A stretch of DNA of 64,000 nucleotides from Balneatrix alpica DSM 16621 (GTDB taxonomy: Bacteria > Pseudomonadota > Gammaproteobacteria > Pseudomonadales > Balneatricaceae): assembly GCF_000619885.1 (NCBI RefSeq), contig NZ_JHUZ01000006.1, positions 496,001-560,000 on the forward strand. The letters run 5' to 3'. Each line of letters opens with the position of its first letter. Position 1 is the first letter of the stretch. A program made the translations under genes and the position numbers. The notes under the pieces are model-generated. The model had not been told where the DNA came from. It was given only the letters and a program-made list of their open reading frames with translations, and did no database searches. Of the stretch, positions 22,170-31,672 are shown in pieces.

Positions 22170-22221
22170 GCAAAACTTGGCTGGGGCGGCAGGATTAAGG
22201 TCAGCAAAAGCGCTATTGGCG

Positions 22222-22250
22222 TTGTCATGGCGGCGTTTTCCGTGTTTATT
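22222..22250 (+). promoter_or_regulatory. Promoter candidate for the DUF423-thiS-thiG unit
   Basis: TTGTCA (22222-22227), a 17-base spacer, then TTTATT (22245-22250), which is 29 bases before the DUF423 start codon. Confidence 0.5.
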
Positions 22251-22278
22251 AACCCCGGTTTAATGACAGGAGCAGGTC

Positions 22279-22665
22279 ATGACTCAAGGTTGGATTGTGC
22301 TGGCTGCGGCCCTGAATGGCTTCCTGGCGGTGGCGCTTGGTGCCTTTGCCGCCCATGGTCTGAAAGCGCGGCTGGATGCCTACAGCCTGCAGATCATCAA
22401 TACCGCTGCCCATTATCAGTTGGTGCACGCAGTGGCATTGTTGGCCCTGGCCTGGCTACTGCAACAACATCCCCAACTCAGTGGCTTGTTGCGTTGGCAA
22501 GCCAGCTGCTGGATTGTCGGGGTGGTGCTATTTTCCGGTAGCCTTTACCTGTTGGGGATGACCGGCATCAAGTGGTTAGGGGCGATTACCCCCTTGGGCG
22601 GTCTGCTGTTATTAGCCGGTTGGTTATTGCTGGCCTGGGCGGGATATCGCCTGCTGGGAAATTGA
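22279..22665 (+). CDS. DUF423 small membrane protein (YgdD-like)
   Basis: A 128-residue inner-membrane protein of the DUF423 family, function unknown. Four TM helices are visible (about residues 5-25, 46-62, 74-92 and 100-122). The stretch LGAFAAHGLKARL after the first helix is the family hallmark. ATG 22279 follows AGGAG. It is 10 bases upstream of thiS, so the two are probably cotranscribed, but no link to thiamine synthesis is known. Confidence 0.85.
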   Translation: MTQGWIVLAAALNGFLAVALGAFAAHGLKARLDAYSLQIINTAAHYQLVHAVALLALAWLLQQHPQLSGLLRWQASCWIVGVVLFSGSLYLLGMTGIKWLGAITPLGGLLLLAGWLLLAWAGYRLLGN

Positions 22666-22675
22666 GGATATAAGC

Positions 22676-22879
22676 ATGATTCGGGTAGTGGTAAATGGTG
22701 AGGAACAGCAGCTCAGTACGTCGCTGAGTGTGTTGGCCTTATTGCAGCAACTGGAATTGGCGGGCAAGCGGGTAGCCGTCGAGCTTAACGGCGAGATTGT
22801 GCCCAGTAGCCTGCATGAGCAAACCCTATTACAACAAGACGACCGTATCGAAGTCGTCCATGCCATCGGCGGCGGCTGA
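22676..22879 (+). CDS. thiS: Sulfur carrier protein ThiS
   Basis: Ubiquitin-like 67-residue carrier that delivers sulfur as a C-terminal thiocarboxylate to ThiG. The C-terminus ends HAIGGG, providing the Gly-Gly tail that is adenylated and thiolated. ATG 22676 follows GAGG. It is 64 bases upstream of thiG. ThiF and ThiO are not in the window. Unlike thiD-thiC, no TPP riboswitch is visible here. Confidence 0.93.
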   Translation: MIRVVVNGEEQQLSTSLSVLALLQQLELAGKRVAVELNGEIVPSSLHEQTLLQQDDRIEVVHAIGGG

Positions 22880-22943
22880 GCGGCAGCTTATAACAGACCC
22901 TGTCAGCCCCAGGGGGATAACTCATTAACTGCGAGGCAAAAGA

Positions 22944-23732
22944 ATGCGTGACGATAGTTGGGAAATAGCGGGACGTCGTTTTCACTCACGCTTGCTGGTC
23001 GGCACTGGCAAGTATCAGGATTTACAGCAAACCCGTGAGGCAATTGAGGCCAGTGGGGCCGAGATTGTCACGGTGGCGGTGCGCCGCACCAACATTGGTC
23101 AGAATCCGGGTGAGCCGAATTTGCTGGAGGTGATTTCACCCGAGCGTTACACCATTCTGCCTAATACTGCTGGCTGCTATAACGCCGAGGATGCGGTGCG
23201 CACCTGCCGTTTAGCCCGTGAGCTCCTGGATGGCCATGATCTGGTGAAGCTGGAAGTGCTGGGTGATCAGAAGACGCTCTATCCCAACGTGGTGGAGACC
23301 CTGAAAGCGGCAGAAACGCTGGTGAAAGATGGCTTCAAGGTGATGGTTTACAGCAGCGATGATCCTATCGTTGCCAAAGAACTGGAAAAGCGGGGCTGTA
23401 TCGCGGTGATGCCGCTGGGCTCGATGATCGGCTCGGGGCTTGGCATTGTGAACCCCTATAACCTGCGCATTATTCTGGAGCAGGCCGAGGTGCCGGTACT
23501 GGTGGATGCTGGGGTGGGCACCGCTTCGGATGCGGCGGTGGCGATGGAGCTTGGCTGTGTGGCGGTACTGATGAACACCGCTATTGCTGCGGCCCGCGAG
23601 CCTGTGCTAATGGCCAGTGCGATGAAAAAAGCAGTGGAAGCCGGACGTGAAGCCTACTTGGCCGGGCGGATGCCGAAGCGGCTCTATGCCAGTGCTTCAT
23701 CGCCGCTAGAAGGGCTAATTCAGCCAGGCTGA
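22944..23732 (+). CDS. thiG: Thiazole synthase ThiG
   Basis: Builds the thiazole phosphate of thiamine from deoxyxylulose 5-phosphate, dehydroglycine and ThiS thiocarboxylate. TIM-barrel protein of 262 residues with the Schiff-base Lys in VKLEVLGD (Lys102), TVAVRRTN and [18 protein letters not shown] for phosphate binding. ATG 22944 follows GCGAGG. It is followed by a strong terminator. Confidence 0.97.
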   Translation: MRDDSWEIAGRRFHSRLLVGTGKYQDLQQTREAIEASGAEIVTVAVRRTNIGQNPGEPNLLEVISPERYTILPNTAGCYNAEDAVRTCRLARELLDGHDLVKLEVLGDQKTLYPNVVETLKAAETLVKDGFKVMVYSSDDPIVAKELEKRGCIAVMPLGSMIGSGLGIVNPYNLRIILEQAEVPVLVDAGVGTASDAAVAMELGCVAVLMNTAIAAAREPVLMASAMKKAVEAGREAYLAGRMPKRLYASASSPLEGLIQPG

Positions 23733-23758
23733 ACAGCCTAGAGAGCTGATGAACAATA

Positions 23759-23785
23759 AAAATGGGGTGCTGGGCACCCCATTTT
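23759..23785. terminator. Terminator between thiG and the DHH gene
   Basis: AAAATGGGGTGC (23759-23770) pairs perfectly with GCACCCCATTTT (23774-23785), followed by GTTT. It serves both convergent genes. Confidence 0.9.
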
Positions 23786-23799
23786 GTTTAGCTTGTGCC

Positions 23800-24732
23800 T
23801 TAACCGTCGGCGGTGATCTTAGTGATCAGCTCCTGCAGTACTGTGGCAGCCTTATCGTTGGCTACCTGGCAGGTGCCGGCATTGGCATGACCGCCTCCAC
23901 CGTAACTCAGGCATAACTCGCCCACATTGGTGTTGGAGCTCTTATTAAAGATCGATTTGCCGATGGCAAAGACGGTGTTTTGTTGCTTTAACCCCCACAT
24001 CTGGTGAATGGAGATATTGCACTGGGGATAGAGGGCATACACCACAAAGCGGTTGGTGGCATAGATGGTCTCCTCATCGCGCAGATCCAGCACCACCAGG
24101 TTTTGATGCACGCTGGCGCAGCGTTTGATTTGCTCCTTGGCCTGTTCCGCATGCTCGAAGTACAGCTCAACCCGTTCTTTGACATCGGGGAGCTGCAGAA
24201 TGGACTCAATGCTGTTATCGGCACAGTAGTCGATCAGCTCCATCATCAACTGATAGTTGGAGATGCGGAACTCACGGAAGCGGCCCAGCCCGGTACGAGC
24301 ATCCATAATAAAGTTAAGCAGCTCCCAGCCCTTGGGGTTGAGCACTTCATCTTGGCTGAAACGGGCCGAGTCGCCCTTGTCCACCGCCTCCATCATCGCC
24401 GTCCAGCTGGCTGGAAAACGCTCCAACCCACCGTAGTAGTCATAGACCACCCGTGCCGCTGAAGGGGCATCCGGATCAATAATATGGTTAGTGGCGATGT
24501 TGTCGTTGCGAATGGTTTCGCTCAGGTGGTGATCAAAGGCCAGATGGCAGCCGGCAACATAAGGCAGGTTAGTGGTGATATCCCGCTCACTGATCTCGAC
24601 CAAACCATCCTGCATATCTTTGGGATGAACAAATTTGATGTCATCAATCAGGTTAAGGTGCTTGAGTAAGACGGCACAGACCAAGCCATCGAAATCGCTG
24701 CGGGTTACCAGCCGGTAAGTGTTCCCTGACAT
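23800..24732 (-). CDS. DHH-family phosphoesterase
   Basis: A 310-residue cytoplasmic phosphoesterase of the DHH/DHHA1 superfamily. Metal-binding motifs are visible: TRSDFDGLVCAVLL near the N-terminus, FDHH near residue 67, and the DHHA1 motif GGGHANAGTC near the end. Family members include exopolyphosphatases, oligoribonucleases and c-di-AMP/pGpG hydrolases, and the sequence does not decide among them. Unlike RecJ it lacks the extra DNA-binding domains. It is monocistronic and divergent from trmB. Confidence 0.82.
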   Translation of the reverse strand: MSGNTYRLVTRSDFDGLVCAVLLKHLNLIDDIKFVHPKDMQDGLVEISERDITTNLPYVAGCHLAFDHHLSETIRNDNIATNHIIDPDAPSAARVVYDYYGGLERFPASWTAMMEAVDKGDSARFSQDEVLNPKGWELLNFIMDARTGLGRFREFRISNYQLMMELIDYCADNSIESILQLPDVKERVELYFEHAEQAKEQIKRCASVHQNLVVLDLRDEETIYATNRFVVYALYPQCNISIHQMWGLKQQNTVFAIGKSIFNKSSNTNVGELCLSYGGGGHANAGTCQVANDKAATVLQELITKITADG

Positions 24733-24908
24733 CTCGAACTCCTGGGTTGTTTTGGCGGGCAGGGCCCAAAGGGTGAAATAGGTTATAGCCTACTTGGCTT
24801 TCCTTGTCTGCGTCTATCCTGCTTGCTGATAACTGCCCTCAACCGCAGATTAGCTGAAGCAAGATAGGACGGAGCTAGTCTGGGGGGCAGCGTTTTTAAC
24901 GAGGTTGA

Positions 24909-24936
24909 TTGACCCCCAAGTGCAGAACCCTAAAAT
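24909..24936 (+). promoter_or_regulatory. Sigma-70 promoter for trmB-ferredoxin
   Basis: TTGACC (24909-24914), a 16-base spacer and TAAAAT (24931-24936), located 33 bases before the trmB start. Both hexamers are five of six to consensus. Confidence 0.7.
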
Positions 24937-24968
24937 AGGCCGCTTTGTTTTTGCAGTGAGGAATAGCC

Positions 24969-25664
24969 ATGAGCGACGAGCAACAGCCTTATATGCGTGA
25001 GGTGCGTTCTTTCGTTAAACGCTCCGGACGTATGACCCCCAGCCAGGCCAAGGCGCTGGAAACCCAGTTTGCCCAGTATGGACTCAAGCTGGAGCAGGGC
25101 TTGCTCGACCTGACCGCGGTCTTTGGCCGAGAGGCACCGCTGGTGGTAGAGATTGGCTTTGGCATGGGTGATTCCCTGGTGGCGATGGCCCAGGCGATGC
25201 CGGAGAAGAACTTTATCGGTATTGAAGTGCATGAGCCGGGGGTAGGGCGCCTACTTAACAATGTCGCCCTGGCGGGTTTGACCAACGTGCGGGTGTTCTG
25301 TGCCGATGCAATCAAGGTATTGGAGCAATGCCTGCCCGCCGCCAGCATTGATACCCTACAGCTGTTTTTCCCCGATCCCTGGCCAAAGAAAAAGCATCAT
25401 AAACGGCGGATTGTGCAGCCCGCCTTTGCCGAACAGTTGCGTGGCCACCTGCGTGTAGGGGGGATATTCCATATGGCGACTGACTGGCAGCCCTATGCTG
25501 AACACATGATGGAAGTGATGACTGCGGCACCGGGTTATCGTAACCCGCTGGGTGAAGGCCAGTATGCTCCGCAGCCGGAACACCGGCCGGTGACCAAGTT
25601 CCAGCGGCGTGGGGAAAAGTTAGGTCATGGAGTATGGGATCTGATGTTCGAGCGCATCAGCTAA
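24969..25664 (+). CDS. trmB: tRNA (guanine-N7-)-methyltransferase TrmB
   Basis: SAM-dependent enzyme forming m7G46 in tRNA. The protein has 231 residues with [14 protein letters not shown] for SAM binding, [12 protein letters not shown], and the family catalytic segment [19 protein letters not shown] 24969 follows GTGAGGA. Its stop codon TAA shares its last base with the ATG of the next gene. Confidence 0.97.
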   Translation: MSDEQQPYMREVRSFVKRSGRMTPSQAKALETQFAQYGLKLEQGLLDLTAVFGREAPLVVEIGFGMGDSLVAMAQAMPEKNFIGIEVHEPGVGRLLNNVALAGLTNVRVFCADAIKVLEQCLPAASIDTLQLFFPDPWPKKKHHKRRIVQPAFAEQLRGHLRVGGIFHMATDWQPYAEHMMEVMTAAPGYRNPLGEGQYAPQPEHRPVTKFQRRGEKLGHGVWDLMFERIS

Positions 25665-25945
25665 TGCCTCGGTTGCAGGTAGGTGAGCAGGGTTGCGAAT
25701 TGGACTCTGCCCAGCCGTTGCTGACGGCCCTGCAACAACTTGGCCTGCCGGTGCGGCAGGCCTGTCGCAATGGTGTGTGTGGTATCTGCCAGTGTCCGTT
25801 ACTGAGTGGCCAGATTGACTACCGCCAGATTCAGCCGCGCGGCCTTAACCAGCAGGAGCTGGCGGCAGGCCGTATCCTGCCTTGCATTGCCTACCCTGCC
25901 TCGGCGGAGCTGGAATTGGGCGAGCCCTGCTATCCGGCACGTTAA
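25664..25945 (+). CDS. Small plant-type [2Fe-2S] ferredoxin
   Basis: A 93-residue protein with the ferredoxin ligand pattern CRNGVCGIC (Cys-X4-Cys-X2-Cys) and the fourth Cys in ILPCIAYP. Electron partner unknown. It overlaps trmB by one base (TAATG), so translation is likely coupled. The PmrA/QseB-type box of the efflux operon begins 15 bases after its stop. Confidence 0.85.
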   Translation: MPRLQVGEQGCELDSAQPLLTALQQLGLPVRQACRNGVCGICQCPLLSGQIDYRQIQPRGLNQQELAAGRILPCIAYPASAELELGEPCYPAR

Positions 25946-25960
25946 GCATCCCCGGCTAAT

Positions 25961-25976
25961 CTTAACCCCCTCTTAA
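25961..25976 (+). promoter_or_regulatory. PmrA/QseB-type operator upstream of the efflux operon
   Basis: CTTAA (25961-25965), six bases, CTTAA (25972-25976). This is the direct-repeat pattern known for PmrA and QseB, which are OmpR-family regulators. The operon it precedes encodes an OmpR-type regulator (31669-32352), so autoregulation is inferred. A clear -10 could not be picked. Confidence 0.6.
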
Positions 25977-26023
25977 CCTCAGATTTGTTTTGCTGTGTGC
26001 CTCTTCGCTGAGTGGATACAGCC

Positions 26024-27394
26024 ATGACCCTCTGTTTTAACCTCCTGATCGGCTTGTCGCTAAGCCTGTTGCTGGGCTGCAGCAGTCAGTTAAGGCTGCC
26101 TGAGGCACAGCCGGACGGGTTACCGGCAGCTTGGCAGGAAGCCAAGCACTGGCCGACATCGGCCTTGCCCCCCTTAACCACCGAGCTTTTGGCTCTGTTG
26201 AATAGCCCAGTGCTGCGCCGGCAGGTCGAGCAGGCATTGGCGGCCAACCTTGATTTACGCCAAACCGCTTTACGCTTACAGCAGCAGGGCTTACTGACGC
26301 GCCAGGCACAGGCGGGGCGTGTACCTGAGCTGAGCCTTAACCTGCAGAGTCAGCGCAGCTATCAGACGCAACAGTTTAATCACAGCCATACCCTGGGGCT
26401 GGAGTTGAGTTGGGAGCTGGATGTCTGGGGGCGGTTGGCCGACCAGCAGCGCTTAGCTGAGGAGGAGCATGAACAGCAGCGTCTGGATTACCAGGCGGCA
26501 CGTGATTCCTTGGCGGCCAAGGTCATGCAGCTGTGGATCGAGCTCAGTCTGCGTGAGCAGCAAATGGCGATTGAGCAGCAATGGCTGGCCAGTCTGGCGT
26601 TAACCGCCAGCAGCAGTCGGGAGCGTTATCGCCAAGGGCTCGGTAGCCAGGCGGATTGGCAAACCGCCCAGGCCCAGCTGGCGCGCGCCCAGGCAGTACA
26701 GGCTGCGACTGCACAAAGCCAGGCGGAGGCCTGGCGCCAATTGGCGCTATGGCAGGGTAAGGCGCAGTCCAGCCCTCAACTCACCTCGCAAGCCCTTACT
26801 CATGACTGGCAGCTCTCGGCTCCGCCTGCCCTGGTGCCGGCCCAGTGGCTGGCACGGCGGGTGGATATTCAGGCGGCCTATCAGGGCATTCGCATCCGTG
26901 CCCGTCAGGCGGCCCTGGCGGAGAAGGCGCTGTTGCCTGGTTTCAACCTCAGCGCCAGCCTAAGCCAGGCCCGACCCGATCTGGGGGAACTGCTCAGTGG
27001 CTCCTCGGCCTGGAGTGTGCTGAACCGTATCACGGCCCCTCTATTTAACGGCGGCCGTTTGCGACGCCAGGCGGAAATCGCCGATTTAGAGGTGGAGGTC
27101 AGTTACCTGCGTTATCAGCACATTCTCCTGACGGCGCTGCATGAGGTGGAAAACAGCCTCAGTCGTGAGGCAAGTCTGGCCCAGCAGCAACAGCATTATC
27201 AGCAGGCCTTGCAGCATGCTGAACTCAGTGCCAGCCATTATCAGCAACGCTATCGGCAAGGGTTGGTCGATATCCTCGATTGGTTGAGTGCCGAACAGAA
27301 TCTTTACAGCACCCGCCTGCAGTTATTGCAGACCCAGCAGGCCCGTCTGGTTAACCGCATTACCCTGGGGCTGGCCCTGGGCATGGGAGTTTAG
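26024..27394 (+). CDS. Outer-membrane efflux lipoprotein (TolC/NodT family)
   Basis: Outer-membrane channel of a tripartite RND pump. Signal peptide with lipobox LLLGC: Cys18 would be lipidated. The 456-residue protein has two coiled-coil repeats rich in Ala, Gln and Leu, with the paired motifs LDLRQTALRLQQQ in the first half and NSLSREASL in the second, as in NodT-type proteins. ATG 26024 is chosen because the signal peptide starts there; a GTG at 26012 is in frame. First gene of a six-gene operon. Confidence 0.92.
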   Translation: MTLCFNLLIGLSLSLLLGCSSQLRLPEAQPDGLPAAWQEAKHWPTSALPPLTTELLALLNSPVLRRQVEQALAANLDLRQTALRLQQQGLLTRQAQAGRVPELSLNLQSQRSYQTQQFNHSHTLGLELSWELDVWGRLADQQRLAEEEHEQQRLDYQAARDSLAAKVMQLWIELSLREQQMAIEQQWLASLALTASSSRERYRQGLGSQADWQTAQAQLARAQAVQAATAQSQAEAWRQLALWQGKAQSSPQLTSQALTHDWQLSAPPALVPAQWLARRVDIQAAYQGIRIRARQAALAEKALLPGFNLSASLSQARPDLGELLSGSSAWSVLNRITAPLFNGGRLRRQAEIADLEVEVSYLRYQHILLTALHEVENSLSREASLAQQQQHYQQALQHAELSASHYQQRYRQGLVDILDWLSAEQNLYSTRLQLLQTQQARLVNRITLGLALGMGV

Positions 27395-27395
27395 T

Positions 27396-28544
27396 ATGCA
27401 AAGGAGTTCGTCTTGGCTGGCCTGGCTTAGCCGTTTGGTGGGGGTGGCTCTGGTGCTGGGCAGTGCGCTGCTGACCCTGGAGGCGATTGAAGATCGACCT
27501 GTGCTGGAGGAGTCTGCACAGCCTCCCAGCCTGCCCCGGGTCAGTGTGCTGGCGTTAACGCCTGGCGAGCACTCAGCGCAACTGCAGGGCTATGCCGAGG
27601 TGCAGGCCAGCGAACAGATTAGGCTGCTGGCTCAGGTCAGCGGTCAGGTACGCTGGCGCCATCCCAGCTTGGTGGTGGGTGGAGAGGTGCAGCAGGGGGA
27701 GGTGCTGGTTGAGTTAGAGGCCAGTCGTTATGAAGCGGCGTTGGCCAGTGCTGAGCAAGGGGTGGCGGAAGCCAAGCTGGCGTTGTTGCAGGAGCAACAG
27801 CAGCAACAGCAGGCCGAGCAGGAGTGGCGCCGCAGTGGTCTAAGTCAGCAGCCGAGTTCGCTGTTGCTGCGCCAACCCCAGTTGCAGGCGGCCAAGGCGC
27901 GTTTGACCGCTGCGGAGAAAGCCCGTGCGCAAGCTAAGCAGGAGTTGGCATCCAGCCGGATTCGGGCACCTTTTGCCGCCGTGGTCAGTGAGGTGAATAT
28001 CGGCCTGGGTAGTTATGTCGAGGCAGGCACTGCCTTGGCCAGTCTGAAGGCCAGTGAGGTGGCGGAGATGAGCCTGGCGCTCAGCCCAGCCCAGTGGCAA
28101 TTACTGCCAGCGCAACCTCTGGGGTTGCCGGTGCGTATTCGTGACCCGCAACAGGGCGCGGCCGAGTGGCAGGGGCAGGTGGTACGAGTGGCAATGGAGC
28201 GTGACCAGCGCACCCGGCAGCGTCGTCTGATAGTGGCGCTGCAGCAGCCCTTGGCACAACAGCCCGCACTGCTCTTTGGCAGCTTTGTGGAGCTGAGCCT
28301 GCAGGGTGAGCGGCAACAGCAACTCTTTGCGCTACCGGCATCGGCACTGAGTGCCGCCGGGGAGCTCTGGTATGTGCAGGGGCAGAGTTTGCAACGCCAG
28401 GCGGTGCAGCCACTGTTCAGTCAGGCGGGTAAGGTCTTTGTGCCGCAACAGGGCTTACCGGCGCCGTTACTGCTGGTACGGCATCCCTTGGTGAGCTATT
28501 TGCCCGGGATGCGGGTGCAGCCGCAGCAGGAGCAGCAGCCATGA
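27396..28544 (+). CDS. RND efflux periplasmic adaptor (membrane fusion protein)
   Basis: HlyD/AcrA-type adaptor linking the RND pump to the outer-membrane channel. An N-terminal TM anchor (about residues 7-26) takes the place of a lipobox. Then come a beta-barrel/lipoyl part (VSGQVRWRHPSLVVGGEVQQGEVL), a Gln-rich helical hairpin near residues 120-190, and the second lipoyl half with RIRAPFAAVVSEV. Length 382 residues. ATG 27396 lies one base after the TolC-type gene and follows GGGAG. It overlaps the pump gene by four bases. Confidence 0.92.
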   Translation: MQRSSSWLAWLSRLVGVALVLGSALLTLEAIEDRPVLEESAQPPSLPRVSVLALTPGEHSAQLQGYAEVQASEQIRLLAQVSGQVRWRHPSLVVGGEVQQGEVLVELEASRYEAALASAEQGVAEAKLALLQEQQQQQQAEQEWRRSGLSQQPSSLLLRQPQLQAAKARLTAAEKARAQAKQELASSRIRAPFAAVVSEVNIGLGSYVEAGTALASLKASEVAEMSLALSPAQWQLLPAQPLGLPVRIRDPQQGAAEWQGQVVRVAMERDQRTRQRRLIVALQQPLAQQPALLFGSFVELSLQGERQQQLFALPASALSAAGELWYVQGQSLQRQAVQPLFSQAGKVFVPQQGLPAPLLLVRHPLVSYLPGMRVQPQQEQQP

Positions 28545-31500
28545 GCCATGATCAGCAACGCGGCTGGGTAGCCTGGTTTGCCAGTAATCCTGTGGCAGCC
28601 AATTTATTGATGTGGTTGATCCTGGTGGGCGGAGCTCTGTCTGCCGTCGGCCTGAAGGTGGAGGCCTTCCCCCCGCTGCCGCCTACTAGTATCAACGTGA
28701 GTGTGGAGTACCTCAGTGGTTCGGCCCAGGCAACGGAGCAGGGGGTGACCCTTAAGCTGGAAGAGGCTTTGCAGGGGGTAGCGGGGATTAAAAAAATCAG
28801 CAGTTGGTCCCACGAAGGAGGGGCCAGCCTGCGTATCGAGCGCAGCAGCGGCTATGACCTGGACAAGCTCTATACGGAGGTGAAAGGCCGCATCGACAGT
28901 CTGGGCACCTTACCCGCTAAAGCAGAAAAGCCAGTGGTGCGGCAGGAGGTGTATCTGGAGGATGCACTGAATGTACACATTTATGGCCCGGCGGAGGCCG
29001 AGGTACTGCAGCAAAGTGCGCGGCGCCTGCGCCAGCACCTGTTAAATCACCCCGCCATCGAACGGATTAATCTCAGTGGTAGCCAAAGTACTGAAGTCGC
29101 GATTGAACTGGATGAGCGGCAGTTGCAGGCCCAGGGGCTTAGCCTGGCGACGGTGGCCGAGCGGATAGCGGCCTCCTCTGTATTGGAAGGAGGGGGCGAG
29201 CTGCAGAGCAGTGAAGGGCGTTGGCTGCTACGTGCCGACCAGCCACGCTATTGGCAGCAGGAGTTTGCCGACATTCTGTTGAAGGAAACAGCGGATGGGC
29301 AGCGTTTGACCTTGGGGCAGGTGGCGCAGATCCAGGATGGCTATGTTCAGTCGTCGTTGCTGTCGCGTTTTAATGGCCAGCCGGCGATCTGGTTGGACAT
29401 CAAGATGTATAAACGCTCCGACATCATGGCGATTGCTCAGGCCGTGCGGCAGGAGGTGAGCGCCTATCAGGCGCAACTCCCCGAGGGGGTGGAGGTGGCG
29501 ATCTGGAATGACCAAAGCCAGTACATTGGCAGTCGCTTAAGCCTGCTGTTTAAAAACAGTCTCAGTGGACTGCTCTTGGTGATGGTGCTGCTGGCGCTCT
29601 TTCTTAATGTCCGGGTGGCGTTTTGGGTCGGCATGGGGATTCCGGTGATTGTTGCCGGCGCACTGTTGTTGATGGATATCCGCCTGTTTGATCTGAGCAT
29701 CAATGAGCTGACCACCTTTGGTTTTATTATCGCTATTGGCATCGTTGTCGATGATGCAGTCGTGGTGGGGGAAAGCATTCACAGCGAGCACCAGCGTGCC
29801 GGGGCCTCGCTGGCGTCCACCATTCGTGGGGCGCAGCGGGTGGCGGTGCCCACGGTATTTGGTGTGCTCACGACGGTAGTGGCCTTTATGGCGTTGACGC
29901 TGGTGGAAGGGGAGATGGGTAAAATCTTCAGCTTCTTTGCCTATGCGGCGGCATTTTGTCTGGTGTTTTCGCTGCTGGAATCCAAATTGATTTTGCCCGC
30001 ACACCTGGCCTCGTCACGGCGGTCGTCCACGGCGGCGCCCTCATGGCTGGGGCGTGGTTGGCGGCGCCTGCAGCAGGGGGCGGATGCAGGGTTGCAGTAC
30101 TTTAGTCAACGCTGCTACCGGCCGCTGTTAACAAGGTTATTGCGCTACCCCGGTTTGGTGCTCTGTGTTGCCCTGTCGCTGCTGATTCTGGTGTTAGGCT
30201 GGGTGCCGGCGGGTAAGGTGCGGGCGGTGTTTTTTCCTGATATTCCCAGTGACTTTATCCAGGTGGAGTTGGCCACTGAGCCCGGTCTTAGCCAGCGTTT
30301 ATTGCATCAGCAGGCACTGGCGCTGGAGCAACTGGCGCAGCAGGTCAGCCAGGAGGTGCAGCAAGAGTATCAATTAGCGCAGGCGCCGATTCCCCATCTG
30401 ATGACCCTGGCCCATAAGGATGGCGCGGTCATTATTGCCGGCTTATCTCCCCGTGAGCAGCGGCCACTGGGGACGGAGCAATTGGCGCAGCGCTGGCAGC
30501 AGCGGGTGGGGGCCCTGGAAGGGGTGCGGAAGCTTAAGTTTATTACCGCCTGGGAGGGGGCTGCCGATGTGAGTATTGAGTTGCGTGCAGCGGAGGTTGA
30601 GGTTCTCCAGCAAGCCAGTGCCAGATTGCAGCAGCAGTTACAGCAATATCCCGGTGTCAGTGGCGTGCAAAACAGCCTGAAGGCGGCCCAGGCGCAAATC
30701 GAATTGCAGCTCACCCCGGCCGGTCAGGCTGCGGGTTTAACCACAGGGATGCTGGCGCAACAGCTGCAGCAGGCGTACCAGGGCTATGAAGTACAGCGTA
30801 TGCAGCGCGATGGTGAGGAGGTCAAGGTGAAGGTGCGTTATCTGGCCTCCCAGCGGCAAACCGTGGATGACTTGCAGCGTGCGCACATTCGCACGGCGGA
30901 GGGACAGGTGTTGCCTTTAACCGCGGTGGCCAGTTGGCAGAGCCGTTATGTGGCGACCGAAATTGAGCGGGCGGATCGTAATCGGGTAGCGATCCTGAGT
31001 GCAGACCTGGATAAGGCGCAAGTCAGTTCGGCGGAGTTGATGCAGGCATTGGAGCAGGGGCTGTTCAGCCAATTGCGGCGGGATTATCCACAGCTGCAGA
31101 TCGTTTTGGGGGGCGAGGCGCAGGAAGAGGCGGAGACCAATGCCTCCATGCAGACGGCCTTTGTGTTGGCGCTGATCGCCATTTATGCACTGATCGCGAT
31201 TCCGCTGCGTTCTTACTGGCAGCCGTTGCTGATTATGGCGGCGATCCCCTTTGGCATTTTGGGAGCCTTAGTGGGACATTGGCTGCATGACTTGCCGCTG
31301 AGTGTGCTGTCGATGTTTGGCATCCTGGCCCTGTCTGGAGTGGTGGTGAATGACAGCTTGCTCCTGGTCAGTGCCTATAATGAGGGGCGCCGTCAGGGGA
31401 TGGCGGTGGATCAGGCTTTGTTGGAGGCGGGGTGTAGCCGTCTGCGGGCGATTCTGCTGACCTCGGTGACCACCTATGCCGGGCTGGTGCCGTTGATTTG

Positions 31501-31672
31501 GGAAACGGCGGAGAATGCGCAGTTCCTGATACCGGCAGCAGTGGCGATGGGATACGGTATTTTAGCCGCCACCCTGATTACGCTGGTGTTGATCCCCAGT
31601 TTGATTCGCCTGGCTGAATCCCTGTTGTCGTTGCGACGGGAGCGTTGTTATCCACAGGAGGTGCAAGCATGA
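28541..31672 (+). CDS. RND efflux permease
   Basis: Proton-driven inner-membrane efflux pump of 1043 residues with the usual twelve TM layout: TM1, a large periplasmic domain, TM2-6, a large periplasmic domain, TM8-12. The proton-relay pair Asp-Asp is in IAIGIVVDDAVVVGESI. The N-terminus (FASNPVAANLLMWLILVGG) and VEYLSGSAQATEQGV are typical of the HAE-type branch. Substrate cannot be read from the sequence. Start codon ATG overlaps the adaptor stop. Confidence 0.95.
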   Translation: MSHDQQRGWVAWFASNPVAANLLMWLILVGGALSAVGLKVEAFPPLPPTSINVSVEYLSGSAQATEQGVTLKLEEALQGVAGIKKISSWSHEGGASLRIERSSGYDLDKLYTEVKGRIDSLGTLPAKAEKPVVRQEVYLEDALNVHIYGPAEAEVLQQSARRLRQHLLNHPAIERINLSGSQSTEVAIELDERQLQAQGLSLATVAERIAASSVLEGGGELQSSEGRWLLRADQPRYWQQEFADILLKETADGQRLTLGQVAQIQDGYVQSSLLSRFNGQPAIWLDIKMYKRSDIMAIAQAVRQEVSAYQAQLPEGVEVAIWNDQSQYIGSRLSLLFKNSLSGLLLVMVLLALFLNVRVAFWVGMGIPVIVAGALLLMDIRLFDLSINELTTFGFIIAIGIVVDDAVVVGESIHSEHQRAGASLASTIRGAQRVAVPTVFGVLTTVVAFMALTLVEGEMGKIFSFFAYAAAFCLVFSLLESKLILPAHLASSRRSSTAAPSWLGRGWRRLQQGADAGLQYFSQRCYRPLLTRLLRYPGLVLCVALSLLILVLGWVPAGKVRAVFFPDIPSDFIQVELATEPGLSQRLLHQQALALEQLAQQVSQEVQQEYQLAQAPIPHLMTLAHKDGAVIIAGLSPREQRPLGTEQLAQRWQQRVGALEGVRKLKFITAWEGAADVSIELRAAEVEVLQQASARLQQQLQQYPGVSGVQNSLKAAQAQIELQLTPAGQAAGLTTGMLAQQLQQAYQGYEVQRMQRDGEEVKVKVRYLASQRQTVDDLQRAHIRTAEGQVLPLTAVASWQSRYVATEIERADRNRVAILSADLDKAQVSSAELMQALEQGLFSQLRRDYPQLQIVLGGEAQEEAETNASMQTAFVLALIAIYALIAIPLRSYWQPLLIMAAIPFGILGALVGHWLHDLPLSVLSMFGILALSGVVVNDSLLLVSAYNEGRRQGMAVDQALLEAGCSRLRAILLTSVTTYAGLVPLIWETAENAQFLIPAAVAMGYGILAATLITLVLIPSLIRLAESLLSLRRERCYPQEVQA

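Noticed and set aside
27790-27820. Run of CAG/CAA codons in the adaptor gene
   Set aside because: Encodes a Gln-rich part of the helical hairpin. Interrupted codon mix and the genome's general Gln richness make a slippage tract unlikely.
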